Under the pieces are notes generated by a model. It searched no databases. It saw only the letters and a list, made by a program, of their open reading frames with translations, and was not told the DNA's origin. From Neotamlana nanhaiensis (lineage in GTDB: Bacteria > Bacteroidota > Bacteroidia > Flavobacteriales > Flavobacteriaceae), in contig NZ_JTDV01000013.1 of assembly GCF_000943555.1 (NCBI RefSeq), forward strand, positions 1 to 64,000: DNA of 64,000 nucleotides, in the 5' to 3' direction. The position numbers were made by a program, and so were the translations under genes. This document shows positions 18,377 through 27,874 of this stretch, one piece after another (position 1 is the stretch's first letter; the number at the start of each line of letters is the position of its first letter).

Positions 18377-18658
18377 ATGAGAAATTATTCACCTATCAAA
18401 GCAGCGTTAATGCCTCGAATTTACTGTAATATTTTTGGGCATGACTACCACGTAACAAAAAAAGTTACACGACACGTTAAAGAATACACTTGCAGCAAAT
18501 GCAAGAAGGAATTAACTACAAATAGTAATGGCGATTTAACTGCGCTAACACCTAATTTTAAAGAGATAAACGAGGTTTTAGAGAAAATTCATGCAGTGCG
18601 TAATCAGCGTTTACAGGATAAAATTGTCACTTCGTCGATTAGCGCCTCAGCCGTTTAA
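18377..18658 (+). CDS. Small Cys-motif protein, paralogue 1
   Basis: 93 residues. The core CNIFGHDYHV...HVKEYTCSKCKKELTTNSNG carries a CxxC pair plus an earlier Cys and His residues, which suggests a small zinc ribbon. An internal ATG at 18410 would start it nearer the conserved part (MPRIYCNIFGH). It is followed 66 nt later by a paralogue. Function unknown; a metal-binding or nucleic-acid-binding role is only a guess from the Cys/His pattern. Confidence 0.75.
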   Translation: MRNYSPIKAALMPRIYCNIFGHDYHVTKKVTRHVKEYTCSKCKKELTTNSNGDLTALTPNFKEINEVLEKIHAVRNQRLQDKIVTSSISASAV

Positions 18659-18724
18659 ATTTATCCGTCTTTTTTTTTAGTTTAATAGTCTCTAATTAAC
18701 TAATTAAAAAGATTTGGATAGTAA

Positions 18725-18988
18725 ATGAAAAACCTTCAATGTAAATTCTTTGGGCATCATTACCAAGTGTCTAGAGATGTTACTTATCATGTAAAAGAAT
18801 ATCGGTGCAAATATTGTAAAAAAGAACTAACCACAAATAGCAATGGGTACTTAGTAGAGCTCACGCCAATTTATCGCGAAATTAACGATGTGTTGGCTTC
18901 AATGTTTGTTAAACGTCATGGGCAAATTCCCGCTACAACGTCAATATCTACACCACCATTAGTTGTAGGCGATTTAATTACCATTTAG
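18725..18988 (+). CDS. Small Cys-motif protein, paralogue 2
   Basis: 87 residues, clearly homologous to the preceding gene across CKFFGHHYQV, HVKEYRCKYCKKELTTNSNG, ELTPIYREINDVL. Conservation of the Cys and His residues between two diverged copies supports real coding and a metal site. The tails after about residue 65 differ. The stop overlaps the convergent thiL stop by 4 nt. Confidence 0.78.
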   Translation: MKNLQCKFFGHHYQVSRDVTYHVKEYRCKYCKKELTTNSNGYLVELTPIYREINDVLASMFVKRHGQIPATTSISTPPLVVGDLITI

Positions 18989-20028
18989 TCTTTAAAATTT
19001 TTCCAGCCTTGTGCCTTTAGCGGAATTTTAGTATCTGCTCGAGTTATTAAATGCAAGCCTTCTTTTTCTTCTTTAATAAAACCAATAACACTTAAATTTG
19101 GGTTGGCTTTTATTTTAGGATAATCGTCCTGCGAAACGGTAAATAGTAATTCGTAATCTTCACCACCATTTAGGGCAACTGTTGTGCTATCTATATTAAA
19201 TTCTTCGCAAGTTGAAATCACTTGAGGGTCCAAAGGAATTTTATTTTCATATAAATCGCATCCAACATTACTTTGTTTGCACAAATGCATAATTTCAGAC
19301 GATAAACCGTCGCTAATATCAATCATTGATGTTGGTTTAACTTCTAAGTCACTCAATAATTTTATCACATCTTTTCTGGCTTCAGGTTTTAACTGGCGCT
19401 CCACAATATAAGTGTAAGGTTCTAAATCTGGCTGATTGTTGGGGTTTACTTTAAAAACTTCTTTTTCGCGTTCTAACACTTGCAAGCCCATATAGGCAGC
19501 GCCCAAATCGCCACTAACAACCAATAAATCGTTTGGTTTGGCGCCGTTTCTGTATACTGATTTACTTTTATCAACTTCACCAATTGCGGTTACAGAAATT
19601 AATAATCCGGTGTTCGATGAGGTGGTATCGCCTCCAATAACATCAATATTGTAAATTTTAGCAGCGGTTTCAATACCTGCATAAATGGCTTCAAGAGCTT
19701 CTAAAGGAAATCGGTTTGATACCGCAATTGAAACCGTTACCTGAGTCGCTTCAGCATTCATAGCATACACATCCGATAGGTTTACAATTACAGATTTGTA
19801 TCCCAAATGTTTTAATGGCATGTAGCTTAAATCAAAATGTACGCTTTCAACCAATAAATCGGTAGTCACTACAATTTGTTTTTTAAAATCTAGCACAGCG
19901 GCATCGTCTCCAATACCTTTTATTGTTGATTTGTGTTTAATTTTAAAGTTTTTGGTAAGGTGGTCTATTAATCCGAATTCACCTAAATCACTTAATTGCG
20001 TGCGTTGTTGGTTTTTGTCTTCAATCAT
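18985..20028 (-). CDS. thiL: Thiamine-monophosphate kinase
   Basis: 347 residues. ATP-dependent phosphorylation of thiamine phosphate to thiamine diphosphate; AIR-synthase/PurM fold. Motifs: IGDDAAVLD near residue 43, the metal-binding DLLVESVHFDL, VIGGDTTSS, SGDLGAAYMGLQ and MIDISDGLSSE. The product is the active cofactor for transketolase and 2-oxoacid dehydrogenases. No other thi gene lies nearby. A -7 box at 20033-20040 ends only 4 nt before the ATG, suggesting a leaderless transcript. Confidence 0.95.
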   Translation of the reverse strand: MIEDKNQQRTQLSDLGEFGLIDHLTKNFKIKHKSTIKGIGDDAAVLDFKKQIVVTTDLLVESVHFDLSYMPLKHLGYKSVIVNLSDVYAMNAEATQVTVSIAVSNRFPLEALEAIYAGIETAAKIYNIDVIGGDTTSSNTGLLISVTAIGEVDKSKSVYRNGAKPNDLLVVSGDLGAAYMGLQVLEREKEVFKVNPNNQPDLEPYTYIVERQLKPEARKDVIKLLSDLEVKPTSMIDISDGLSSEIMHLCKQSNVGCDLYENKIPLDPQVISTCEEFNIDSTTVALNGGEDYELLFTVSQDDYPKIKANPNLSVIGFIKEEKEGLHLITRADTKIPLKAQGWKNFKD

Positions 20029-20032
20029 GTTG

Positions 20033-20040
20033 CAAAAATA
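20033..20040 (-). promoter_or_regulatory. -7 box abutting the thiL start
   Basis: Minus-strand TATTTTTG, then CAAC, then ATG. If this box is used, transcription starts at or next to the start codon. Confidence 0.4.
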
Positions 20041-20107
20041 AGAAGCTATTTTCGTTTTTACTATATTTATACCAAAACTAAAATTTATTAGTTATTAATT
20101 AAAAAAG

Positions 20108-21469
20108 ATGTATATACGCCTTAAATCATTTTGTTTCATTTTTTTAGTTAGTCTTACGTTAGTGGTGTTTCAGTCGTGTAAAACCGAACCATTAGGCGAA
20201 GCAGAATTTGTTGATGCCGATGGAGATGGTGTTGATGATGCGGTTGATAATTGCCCAACCATTGCAAATCCGCTTCAAGAAGATGAAAATAATAATGGAA
20301 TTGGTGATGCCTGCGAAGAAGAAGAGGAAGAACCTGTAACGGTTTTAGCGGCTTGCGAAAATGGTTTTGCCGATGTTTATCCATGTAACGATTACGATTT
20401 AATCGCCCATATACCTTTGTCAATTTTCGGTGCTACTGAGGGTAATGATTGTTGGGGTTGGACGGACATTGCGAACAATAAAGAATATGCCATAATGTGT
20501 GTAAATAATGGTGTAGGTTTTGTTGATATTACCGATGCTTTAAACCCCGTATATCTTGGTAAATTGCCAACAGCTACTATTTCTAGCGCGTGGCGCGATG
20601 TAAAAGTTTATAATAATTATGTGTTTGTTGTGGCAGATAGGGCAGGAGAACATGGTATGCAAGTATTCGATTTAACTAAACTTCGCAACGTAGCAAATGC
20701 GCCAGAAACCTTTACAGCCGATGCGCATTTAACCGATTTTGGAAGCTCACATAATATTGTTATAAACGAAGCGAGTGGCTATGCTTATATTGTTGGTGCT
20801 AGCAGAACATCTACTTATGCGGGCGGTCCTATTTTTGTAAATATTCAAAACCCTGTAAGTCCAGTGGTTGAAGGCGGTATGCTAGACGGTGGCTATAGTC
20901 ACGATGCGCAAGTGGTTACCTATAACGGTCCAGATGCCGATTATGCTGGCAAGGAAATACTTATTGGAAGTAATGAAAACGAAGTGGTTATTGCCGATGT
21001 TACCGATAAGTCTAATCCATCCGTAATTTCAACTATTAGTTATGCAAATGTAGAGTATACGCATCAAGGTTGGTTTACCGAAGATTTTAAGTATTTTATT
21101 TTGGGTGATGAGTTAGATGAGGTTAATACAGGAACCAACACCAGAACTTTGGTTTTCGATTTAACCGATTTAGACAATCCTAGTTTTCATATGCAATATT
21201 TATCCGATTTCTTAGCGATAGATCATAATGGTTATGTAAAAGGTGATTTGTTTTACCAAGCTAGTTATCGCGCAGGTATGCGTGTAATCGATATTTCTGA
21301 TATTGCAAATACTAACATGACCGAAGTGGGTTATTTCGATACTTATCCGGCCAATAATAATGCCAATTTTAATGGCGCATGGAATGTGTATCCCTACTTT
21401 GCAAGTGGTAATATTGTTATTAGCGATATTGAAGGAGGTCTTTTTATTGTTAGAAAGAGCGCAAACTAA
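20108..21469 (+). CDS. Choice-of-anchor B family lipoprotein
   Basis: 453 residues. Lipoprotein signal (LVVFQSC, Cys24). Residues about 35-65 form a thrombospondin type 3-like calcium-binding repeat (DADGDGVDDAVDNCP, DENNNGIGDACE) and an acidic linker. The remainder is an LVIVD-type beta-propeller (FVDITDALNPVYLGKL, VFDLTKL, VIADVTDKSNPSVIS, VIDISDI). Surface or outer-membrane location is likely. It begins a same-strand run of exported proteins ending in the MbnP/MbnH-like pair; the next gene starts 14 nt later. Biochemical role unknown. Confidence 0.85.
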   Translation: MYIRLKSFCFIFLVSLTLVVFQSCKTEPLGEAEFVDADGDGVDDAVDNCPTIANPLQEDENNNGIGDACEEEEEEPVTVLAACENGFADVYPCNDYDLIAHIPLSIFGATEGNDCWGWTDIANNKEYAIMCVNNGVGFVDITDALNPVYLGKLPTATISSAWRDVKVYNNYVFVVADRAGEHGMQVFDLTKLRNVANAPETFTADAHLTDFGSSHNIVINEASGYAYIVGASRTSTYAGGPIFVNIQNPVSPVVEGGMLDGGYSHDAQVVTYNGPDADYAGKEILIGSNENEVVIADVTDKSNPSVISTISYANVEYTHQGWFTEDFKYFILGDELDEVNTGTNTRTLVFDLTDLDNPSFHMQYLSDFLAIDHNGYVKGDLFYQASYRAGMRVIDISDIANTNMTEVGYFDTYPANNNANFNGAWNVYPYFASGNIVISDIEGGLFIVRKSAN

Positions 21470-21483
21470 ATCCAAATTTTTAA

Positions 21484-22812
21484 ATGAAGGCTTTTAAAGC
21501 TATTCTAGGTTCTCTCACTATCATTTTGATGGTACTAGGTTGTGCTTCAGAAAATGATGAAACCAAGAAAAACATTCAAATTCAATTCGTAAAAACACTT
21601 GGTGGAAGTAAAAATGACAATGCTCAAGCTATTACAAAAACTTCCGACGGTGGTTATGCCATTTTAGGTTATACACAAAGTAACGATTTTGATGTCGTTG
21701 GAAAGACTAACGATTCGTTCGATTTTTGGATGTTAAAATATACTGCGAACCATCAATTGCAATGGCAAAAAGCCTTTGGTGGAAGTGATGACGACAGAGG
21801 AACCTCAATCATCCAAACACAAGATGGTGGCTTCGCTATTTTTGGATTTAGCAAAAGTGATGATTTTGATGTTGCTGAAAACGCTGGCGCTAAAGATTAT
21901 TGGTTGCTAAAGCTAGATACTTCAGGTGAGATATTGTGGCAAAAAAACTTCGGATTTATAGGTGATGATAATGGTACTTCTCTAATTGAAACGGTTGATA
22001 ATGGCTTTTTGCTCATCGGTGTACTCGACGTCACTGCTTCGGGAGGTGAAGGTATTAGCAAACAACAAAACATCAAGCATGCAGGTGGCGATTATTGGGC
22101 CATAAAACTCGATGCTTCTGGCAATAAACAATGGAGTAATTATTACGGCGGTTCATTTACCGATACACCTTACAGTGTAGTACAAACCAACGATAATGGT
22201 TATTTAATTGTAGGCTCCTCCGATAGTGACGACGTTGACATTGCGGGAAATATTGGTTCTTACGATTTTTGGGTTGTGAAAATATCGGAAACAGGCGCAT
22301 TGCTTTGGGAAAAATCTTTTGGTGGTACCGAAATTGATGAAGCAAGAGCGATAATAAAAACAACAGACAATAATTATGTGATTGTTGGAGATACTAGAAG
22401 TAACAATGGAAACGTTAGCTTTAATAATGGTGCTGCCGATTTATGGGTTGTAAAAATTAGTGACAATGGCGATTTAATCTGGGAGAAAACTTTTGGCGGA
22501 AGCAGTTTTGATGTTGGTCGTTCGGTTTTCGAAACACAAGATGGAGGCCTGCTTATTTCTGGAAGTTCCCGAAGTGCCGATGGCGATGTTGATAAAAATG
22601 AAGGTCAAAACGATGCATGGTTATTAAAACTCGATTCTAATGCCAACTTGATTTGGCAAAAAAACATTGGCGGCAGCGACATAGATTTTTTATACGATGC
22701 CGCACAACTTAATGATGGTAGTTTTGTTGCCGTTGGAGAATCTAGTAGCAGCAACACCGATATTACAGAAAACAAAGGATTTACAGATTTATTAATTATA
22801 AACTTACAATGA
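21484..22812 (+). CDS. Lipoprotein with W/F-GGS beta-propeller-like repeats
   Basis: 442 residues. Lipoprotein signal (LMVLGC, Cys20). The rest is about seven repeats of 50-60 residues with the pattern LxWQKxFGGSxxDxxxxIxxTxDGGYxIxGxTxSxDxD, which should fold as a propeller. Asp-rich loops (DFDVAEN, DGDVDKNEG, SDDVDIAGN) could bind calcium. Its last 4 nt overlap the start of the MbnP-like gene (ATGA), a sign of translational coupling. Function unknown; part of the exported cluster at 20.1-24.6 kb. Confidence 0.85.
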   Translation: MKAFKAILGSLTIILMVLGCASENDETKKNIQIQFVKTLGGSKNDNAQAITKTSDGGYAILGYTQSNDFDVVGKTNDSFDFWMLKYTANHQLQWQKAFGGSDDDRGTSIIQTQDGGFAIFGFSKSDDFDVAENAGAKDYWLLKLDTSGEILWQKNFGFIGDDNGTSLIETVDNGFLLIGVLDVTASGGEGISKQQNIKHAGGDYWAIKLDASGNKQWSNYYGGSFTDTPYSVVQTNDNGYLIVGSSDSDDVDIAGNIGSYDFWVVKISETGALLWEKSFGGTEIDEARAIIKTTDNNYVIVGDTRSNNGNVSFNNGAADLWVVKISDNGDLIWEKTFGGSSFDVGRSVFETQDGGLLISGSSRSADGDVDKNEGQNDAWLLKLDSNANLIWQKNIGGSDIDFLYDAAQLNDGSFVAVGESSSSNTDITENKGFTDLLIINLQ

Positions 22813-23567
22813 AAAACTTAGCCTCAATATTATGCATTTGTTTCATGTTTTTTTCATGTCATGAAGATAAAGATGATAACGTTTTAAATTCCAATGTTAA
22901 CTTTAACTTTACGCATGTTTGGGATGGTATTTCCGTAACAAATTCCGAATTCAATACAATTCAGTTTACCAATGCCAATGGCGAACAAATGAGTATAGAA
23001 AAACTCCGTTATTTAATTTCAAACATCACCTTAACCAATACCGACAATGCTAGTTTTTCACTTGATGGCTACTATTTAATAGATGTAACCAACAATCAAG
23101 GGTTGTCGTTTACACCAACAGCAAGCATTCCGCCAGGTGTTTATAATTTGTCTTTTACTTTCGGTTTCAATAACGATGATAATTATCAAAACTATCCAGA
23201 TTTAAATGCAGCTTCTTGGAGCGTTCCCGAAATGCTTGGTGGCGGCTACCATTACATGCAACTCGAAGGCAAGTTTATCGATAACGCTTCCGCGGAAGTA
23301 GGCTACGCTTACCACGCCATTAGAGCGGTAGATAATTCGGGTGACGAACTTCAATTTACAGATACTTTTATTGAAGTAGATTTAGGAGAAATTACCGTCT
23401 CAAACAACACTGCAGTAACCGTTGAAATGAATATTGCCGAGTGGTTTAAAACTCCAAACACTTGGGATTTAATTGAGCTAAACAATATGCTAATGCCAAA
23501 CCATGATGCGCAAGTTATGATGTATGAAAACGGACAAAATGCATTCAGTTTAAAATCGGTTGAATAA
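22809..23567 (+). CDS. MbnP-like copper-binding family protein
   Basis: 252 residues. Lipoprotein-type signal (ICFMFFSC, Cys18). It matches the MbnP family pattern seen in Bacteroidota: VNFNFTHVWDG near the start, EKLRYLISNITLTN, IDVTNNQG, PPGVYNLSFTFG, and GGYHYMQLEGKF in the middle. MbnP proteins partner with the diheme MauG-like enzyme MbnH, which oxidises a Trp of MbnP to kynurenine to create a copper site. The gene overlaps its neighbour on both sides, including the cytochrome peroxidase by 8 nt. Which Trp would be modified is not clear here. Confidence 0.78.
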   Translation: MKNLASILCICFMFFSCHEDKDDNVLNSNVNFNFTHVWDGISVTNSEFNTIQFTNANGEQMSIEKLRYLISNITLTNTDNASFSLDGYYLIDVTNNQGLSFTPTASIPPGVYNLSFTFGFNNDDNYQNYPDLNAASWSVPEMLGGGYHYMQLEGKFIDNASAEVGYAYHAIRAVDNSGDELQFTDTFIEVDLGEITVSNNTAVTVEMNIAEWFKTPNTWDLIELNNMLMPNHDAQVMMYENGQNAFSLKSVE

Positions 23568-24642
23568 TAGTTTTTTGAAAACACGGCTTCTACATATCAG
23601 TTTCATTTTAAGTTTGGTGGCTTGTAAAAGCGAGCCCATCGAAAATTATGTTGATGCACCAACCGAAAGCCCTTTACAGATACCAACGCTATTTTCAGAA
23701 AACATTATAGACCCTGTAATTCCTATTAACAATCCGCAAACCGAAGAAGGTATTGCTTTGGGAAAAAAACTGTTTTTCGATCCTATTTTATCGGGAAACA
23801 ATACGCAAGCCTGCGCAGATTGTCATGCGCCAGAAAATGCTTTTACAGATATTAACCAGTTTAGCGATGGCATTAATGGTGTTTTAGGCCCACGAAACTC
23901 CATGCCATTGTTTAATTTAGCTTGGAATTACGACGAAAAATTCTTTTGGGACGGACGCGCCTTCAGCCTTGAAAATCAAGCCTTAGAACCTGTAGTGCAC
24001 ATTAATGAAATGAATAGCACATGGCCAGAAGTAGAAGCAAAATTACAAGAGCATTCAGAATATCCAGAATTGTTTCAGCAAGCTTTTCAAACATTAACCA
24101 TCGATTCTACTTTGGTAGTAAAAGCTATTGCTCAGTTTGAGCGAACTCTAATTTCGTCAAATTCAAAATTCGATAAATATTTGTTAGGTGAAACTGATTT
24201 AACACCAGAAGAACTTGAGGGTTTCAATGTATTTATGGATGAAGAACGTGGCGACTGTTTTCATTGTCATGGTAGTGATAAAAATCCGTTATGGACAGAT
24301 AATATTTTCCATAATAATGGTTTAGATGAAACTTTTACCGATTTAGGCTTAGGCGCCGTAACGGGCGATCCTGCCGATAACGGAAAATTCAAATCACCAT
24401 CGCTTCGTAATCTATCATTTACCGCGCCGTATATGCACGACGGTCGCTTTGAAACACTCGATCAGGTTATAAATCATTACTCCGAAGGTTTAAAAAATTC
24501 TTCAACCATCGATCCACTCATGAAAAAAGTATCGCAAGGTGGCGTTGGCTTAACCAATGATGATAAAGCAGCACTAAAAGCCTTCCTTTTAACATTATCG
24601 GATTACGAATTTATCAGTAATCCAAACTTCACAAATCCATAA
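23560..24642 (+). CDS. Diheme cytochrome c peroxidase / MbnH-like
   Basis: 360 residues. Lipoprotein signal (ILSLVAC). Two covalent heme motifs, CADCH near residue 85 and CFHCH near 228, plus the family signatures GKKLFFDPILSGNNTQ, GPRNSMPLFNLAW, FFWDGRA, FKSPSLRNLSFTAPYMHDGR. This is the cytochrome c peroxidase/MauG superfamily, acting in the periplasm or on an outer membrane. Because it overlaps an MbnP-like gene, MbnH-type tryptophan oxidation is more likely than peroxide detoxification. Classical peroxidase activity is not excluded. Confidence 0.88.
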   Translation: MNNSFLKTRLLHISFILSLVACKSEPIENYVDAPTESPLQIPTLFSENIIDPVIPINNPQTEEGIALGKKLFFDPILSGNNTQACADCHAPENAFTDINQFSDGINGVLGPRNSMPLFNLAWNYDEKFFWDGRAFSLENQALEPVVHINEMNSTWPEVEAKLQEHSEYPELFQQAFQTLTIDSTLVVKAIAQFERTLISSNSKFDKYLLGETDLTPEELEGFNVFMDEERGDCFHCHGSDKNPLWTDNIFHNNGLDETFTDLGLGAVTGDPADNGKFKSPSLRNLSFTAPYMHDGRFETLDQVINHYSEGLKNSSTIDPLMKKVSQGGVGLTNDDKAALKAFLLTLSDYEFISNPNFTNP

Positions 24643-24707
24643 GAAAAAGCTATAAAACTATATACTAATATAATGTAAGGTTATATGGTAATCCGCGTCT
24701 TAAATTG

Positions 24708-24715
24708 TATATTTG
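24708..24715 (+). promoter_or_regulatory. -7 box for the suf operon
   Basis: TATATTTG, 19 nt before the sufA-like ATG at 24735. It falls inside the artificially longer reading frame and so supports the shorter start. No clear -33 TTG. Confidence 0.65.
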
Positions 24716-24734
24716 CACTCAATTTAGAATTTAT

Positions 24735-25064
24735 ATGATAAAAGTTTCTGAAACAGCGAAAAAGAAAGTTATCGAGCTTATGAACGATGACGGCTACAAC
24801 CCAGCTAGCGATTACATTCGTGTAGGGGTTAAAAGTGGCGGTTGTTCGGGATTGTCGTACGATTTAAAGTTCGACAAAGAAACCAATGATGACGATAAAA
24901 TTTTTGAAGACAATGGTGTAAAAATCATTGTAGACAAAAAGAGCTTTTTGTACCTAATTGGTACAACTTTAGAGTATTCGGGTGGTTTAAACGGAACAGG
25001 TTTCGTATTTAACAACCCAAATGCCAATAGAACATGTGGTTGCGGTGAATCATTTTCACTTTAA
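24735..25064 (+). CDS. sufA: HesB/IscA family iron-sulfur assembly protein
   Basis: 109 residues from MIKVSETAKKKV. A-type carrier that receives Fe-S clusters from the SufBCD scaffold and passes them to apo-proteins. The three conserved Cys are in GGCSG and CGCGESF. A TTG start at 24705 is rejected because the promoter lies inside that extension and the family begins at the chosen Met. First gene of the suf operon. Confidence 0.92.
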   Translation: MIKVSETAKKKVIELMNDDGYNPASDYIRVGVKSGGCSGLSYDLKFDKETNDDDKIFEDNGVKIIVDKKSFLYLIGTTLEYSGGLNGTGFVFNNPNANRTCGCGESFSL

Positions 25065-25117
25065 AACCTTTCTATATCTTCCAAAAGGAAGACTTATCAA
25101 AATTATAAAATCGAAGA

Positions 25118-26566
25118 ATGAGTAAGTATACTGAAGACGATTTAAGAGAAGAATTAAAAACCAAAGAATACGAGTACGGTTTTTACACAGATATACAATC
25201 TGAAACATTTCCTGTTGGGTTAAATGAAGATATTGTTCGTGCTATTTCTAAGAAAAAGGAAGAGCCAGAATGGATGACCGAATGGCGATTAGAATCGTTT
25301 AGAATTTGGCAAGACATGATTGAACCAGACTGGGCGAATGTGAATTATGAGAAGCCAGATTTTCAAGCTATTTCTTACTATTCGGCACCAAATAGCAAAC
25401 CAAAATACGATAGTTTAGACGAAGTAGATCCAGAATTATTAGACACTTTTAACAAACTAGGTATTTCTCTAGACGAGCAAAAAAAGTTAGCTGGTGTAGC
25501 GATGGATGTGGTTGTCGATTCGGTTTCGGTAGCAACGACGTTTAAAAAGACATTAGCTGAACAAGGCATTATTTTTATGAGTATTTCTGAAGCTATAAAA
25601 GAGCATCCAGAACTTGTAAAAAAATATATTGGAACGGTTGTTCCTCAAAAAGATAACTTTTACGCCGCTTTAAATTCTGCCGTATTTAGTGATGGTAGTT
25701 TTTGTTACATTCCTAAAGGCGTAAAATGTCCTATGGAATTATCAACCTATTTCCGAATCAATCAAGCAGGAACAGGACAATTTGAAAGAACCCTTGTTAT
25801 TGCTGATGAAGGAAGCTATGTAAGTTACCTTGAAGGTTGTACAGCACCAAGTCGCGACGAAAACCAATTACACGCCGCAGTTGTAGAGTTAATTGCTCTT
25901 GATGATGCCGAAATTAAATACTCTACAGTACAAAACTGGTTCCCGGGAAATGCCGAAGGAAAAGGTGGTGTTTACAATTTTGTAACCAAACGTGGTTTAT
26001 GCGAGAAAAACGCTAAAATTTCTTGGACGCAAGTTGAAACAGGTTCTGCCGTTACTTGGAAATACCCAAGTTGCGTATTAAAAGGCGATAATTCGGTAGG
26101 TGAATTTTACTCTATTGCAGTAACTAACAATTTCCAACAAGCCGATACCGGTACCAAAATGATTCATTTAGGTAAAAACACGAAATCGACTATCATTTCA
26201 AAAGGTATTTCGGCAGGAAAATCACAAAACAGTTACCGCGGATTGGTTCAAATAAACTCCAGAGCAGAAAACGCTCGTAACTTTTCACAGTGTGATAGTT
26301 TATTAATGGGTAACGAGTGTGGTGCGCACACCTTCCCATACATTGAAGCTAAAAACAAATCGGCTAAAATAGAACACGAAGCCACAACCAGTAAAATTGG
26401 TGAAGACCAAATTTTCTATTGTAACCAACGTGGTATCGATACCGAAAAAGCCATCGCTTTAATTGTAAATGGTTTTAGTAAAGAGGTACTTAACAAGTTA
26501 CCAATGGAATTTGCAGTTGAGGCTCAAAAATTATTAGAAATAAGTTTAGAAGGTAGTGTTGGATAA
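25118..26566 (+). CDS. sufB: Fe-S cluster assembly protein SufB
   Basis: 482 residues. Scaffold subunit of SufBC2D on which the nascent cluster is built. The beta-helix core shows the family block [27 protein letters not shown], whose Cys matches the essential cluster-assembly Cys of the Escherichia coli protein. The C-terminal [22 protein letters not shown] is also characteristic. It follows sufA by about 50 nt and is separated from sufC by a small lipoprotein gene, an unusual interruption. Confidence 0.97.
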   Translation: MSKYTEDDLREELKTKEYEYGFYTDIQSETFPVGLNEDIVRAISKKKEEPEWMTEWRLESFRIWQDMIEPDWANVNYEKPDFQAISYYSAPNSKPKYDSLDEVDPELLDTFNKLGISLDEQKKLAGVAMDVVVDSVSVATTFKKTLAEQGIIFMSISEAIKEHPELVKKYIGTVVPQKDNFYAALNSAVFSDGSFCYIPKGVKCPMELSTYFRINQAGTGQFERTLVIADEGSYVSYLEGCTAPSRDENQLHAAVVELIALDDAEIKYSTVQNWFPGNAEGKGGVYNFVTKRGLCEKNAKISWTQVETGSAVTWKYPSCVLKGDNSVGEFYSIAVTNNFQQADTGTKMIHLGKNTKSTIISKGISAGKSQNSYRGLVQINSRAENARNFSQCDSLLMGNECGAHTFPYIEAKNKSAKIEHEATTSKIGEDQIFYCNQRGIDTEKAIALIVNGFSKEVLNKLPMEFAVEAQKLLEISLEGSVG

Positions 26567-26618
26567 ATTTTTGAAGTCACAATCGGCGCAGTCAAAGTGT
26601 CTTAAACTGAAACTCAAA

Positions 26619-27041
26619 ATGAAAAAAACAGTCTTTGCGGTCTTAATTTTAATCGTTTTTATCGGTTGTAAAAACGAGAAAAAATCCGAGTTAAAACAAG
26701 AATCACCAACAACAATCGAAACAAATAATTCACGTACAGCAAAGCAAAGCGATGGGTTAACCTTATTAAAAGGTGAGTTTGTGTATTTTGGCGATGCGGC
26801 TGTTTTGCAAACCCATGCCGAGATTTATGGGGTGTTTATTACAGATAAAATGTTGGAGCTAGATGCCATGGCAAAACCCTATAAAAATCAACCAACCGAT
26901 ATGGTGGAAGTAACCATAAGAGGAAAAGTAACCAATAAAAAAGACGAAAAAATTCTTTGGGAAAATAAAGTAGAAATTATTGAAATTTTAAAAGTAGAAG
27001 CACCAAAGAGCGATAATAACGTAGTTAATTTAGAACAATAA
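26619..27041 (+). CDS. Small lipoprotein inserted between sufB and sufC
   Basis: 140 residues from the ATG at 26619, which gives a clean lipoprotein signal ([17 protein letters not shown], Cys17). A low-complexity linker precedes a beta-rich domain of about 85 residues ([26 protein letters not shown]...[10 protein letters not shown]). An upstream in-frame ATG at 26556 would overlap sufB and bury the signal peptide, so it is rejected. An envelope lipoprotein in the middle of a cytoplasmic assembly operon is odd. The domain is not one I can name. Confidence 0.75.
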   Translation: MKKTVFAVLILIVFIGCKNEKKSELKQESPTTIETNNSRTAKQSDGLTLLKGEFVYFGDAAVLQTHAEIYGVFITDKMLELDAMAKPYKNQPTDMVEVTIRGKVTNKKDEKILWENKVEIIEILKVEAPKSDNNVVNLEQ

Positions 27042-27048
27042 AAGTAGT

Positions 27049-27801
27049 ATGTTAAAAATAGAAAATTTACACGCTAGCGTTGAAGATAAAAGCATTTTAA
27101 AAGGTATAAACCTTGAAGTTAAACCAGGAGAAGTACATGCTATAATGGGGCCAAACGGTTCTGGTAAAAGTACATTGTCTTCGGTAATTGCAGGAAAAGA
27201 AGAATATGAGGTAACCGATGGTACAATTGTTTTCGATGGTGAAGATATTGATGAATTAGCTGCCGAAGAACGTGCCCACAAAGGTATATTTTTATCGTTT
27301 CAGTATCCTGTAGAAATTCCTGGGGTTTCGGTAACAAACTTTATTAAAACGGCTATTAACGAATCGCGTAAAGCTAGAGGTTTAGAGGAAATGCCGGCAA
27401 AAGACATGCTAAAATTAATTCGCGAAAAAGCTGATTTATTAGAAATCGATCGTAATTTCTTATCACGTTCTTTAAACGAAGGATTTTCTGGTGGTGAGAA
27501 AAAACGTAACGAGATTTTCCAAATGGCGATGTTAGATCCTAAATTGGCTATTCTTGATGAAACCGATTCTGGACTAGATATCGATGCGCTTCGCATTGTG
27601 GCAAATGGTGTAAATAAATTAAAAAGCGAAAATAACGCGGTGGTTGTTATAACGCATTACCAACGTTTGTTGGATTATATCGTTCCAGATTATGTACATG
27701 TATTATACAATGGTAAAATTGTAAAATCTGGCACGAAAGAGCTGGCTCACGAGCTAGAAGCAAAAGGTTACGATTGGATTAAAGAAGAAGTGAACGCTTA
27801 A
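27049..27801 (+). CDS. sufC: Fe-S cluster assembly ATPase SufC
   Basis: 250 residues. ABC-type ATPase that drives conformational change of SufBD during cluster assembly. Walker [10 protein letters not shown], the SufC-type signature [14 protein letters not shown], Walker [13 protein letters not shown] and H-loop VITHYQR are all present. Starts 7 nt after the lipoprotein gene. Confidence 0.97.
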   Translation: MLKIENLHASVEDKSILKGINLEVKPGEVHAIMGPNGSGKSTLSSVIAGKEEYEVTDGTIVFDGEDIDELAAEERAHKGIFLSFQYPVEIPGVSVTNFIKTAINESRKARGLEEMPAKDMLKLIREKADLLEIDRNFLSRSLNEGFSGGEKKRNEIFQMAMLDPKLAILDETDSGLDIDALRIVANGVNKLKSENNAVVVITHYQRLLDYIVPDYVHVLYNGKIVKSGTKELAHELEAKGYDWIKEEVNA

Positions 27802-27808
27802 AAAGTAA

Positions 27809-27870
27809 ACCAGTCTCAGTATCAGTAAGCAGTGTAACTGTAAACTGAAAACTGCCACTGTAAACTGAAA
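27809..27870. repeat. CAGT/ACTG-rich spacer
   Basis: Low-complexity spacer of repeated CAGT, CAGTCTCAGT and AACTG words between sufC and sufD. A similar tract is at 32291-32344, and a weaker one lies near 26575-26612. Confidence 0.55.
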
Positions 27871-27874
27871 AAAA

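Noticed and set aside
24705-24734. Longer N-terminus for the sufA-like protein from a TTG
   Set aside because: The -7 promoter box lies inside it and the family begins at the ATG at 24735.
26556-26618. Earlier start for the lipoprotein between sufB and sufC
   Set aside because: Overlaps sufB and displaces the lipoprotein signal from the N-terminus.
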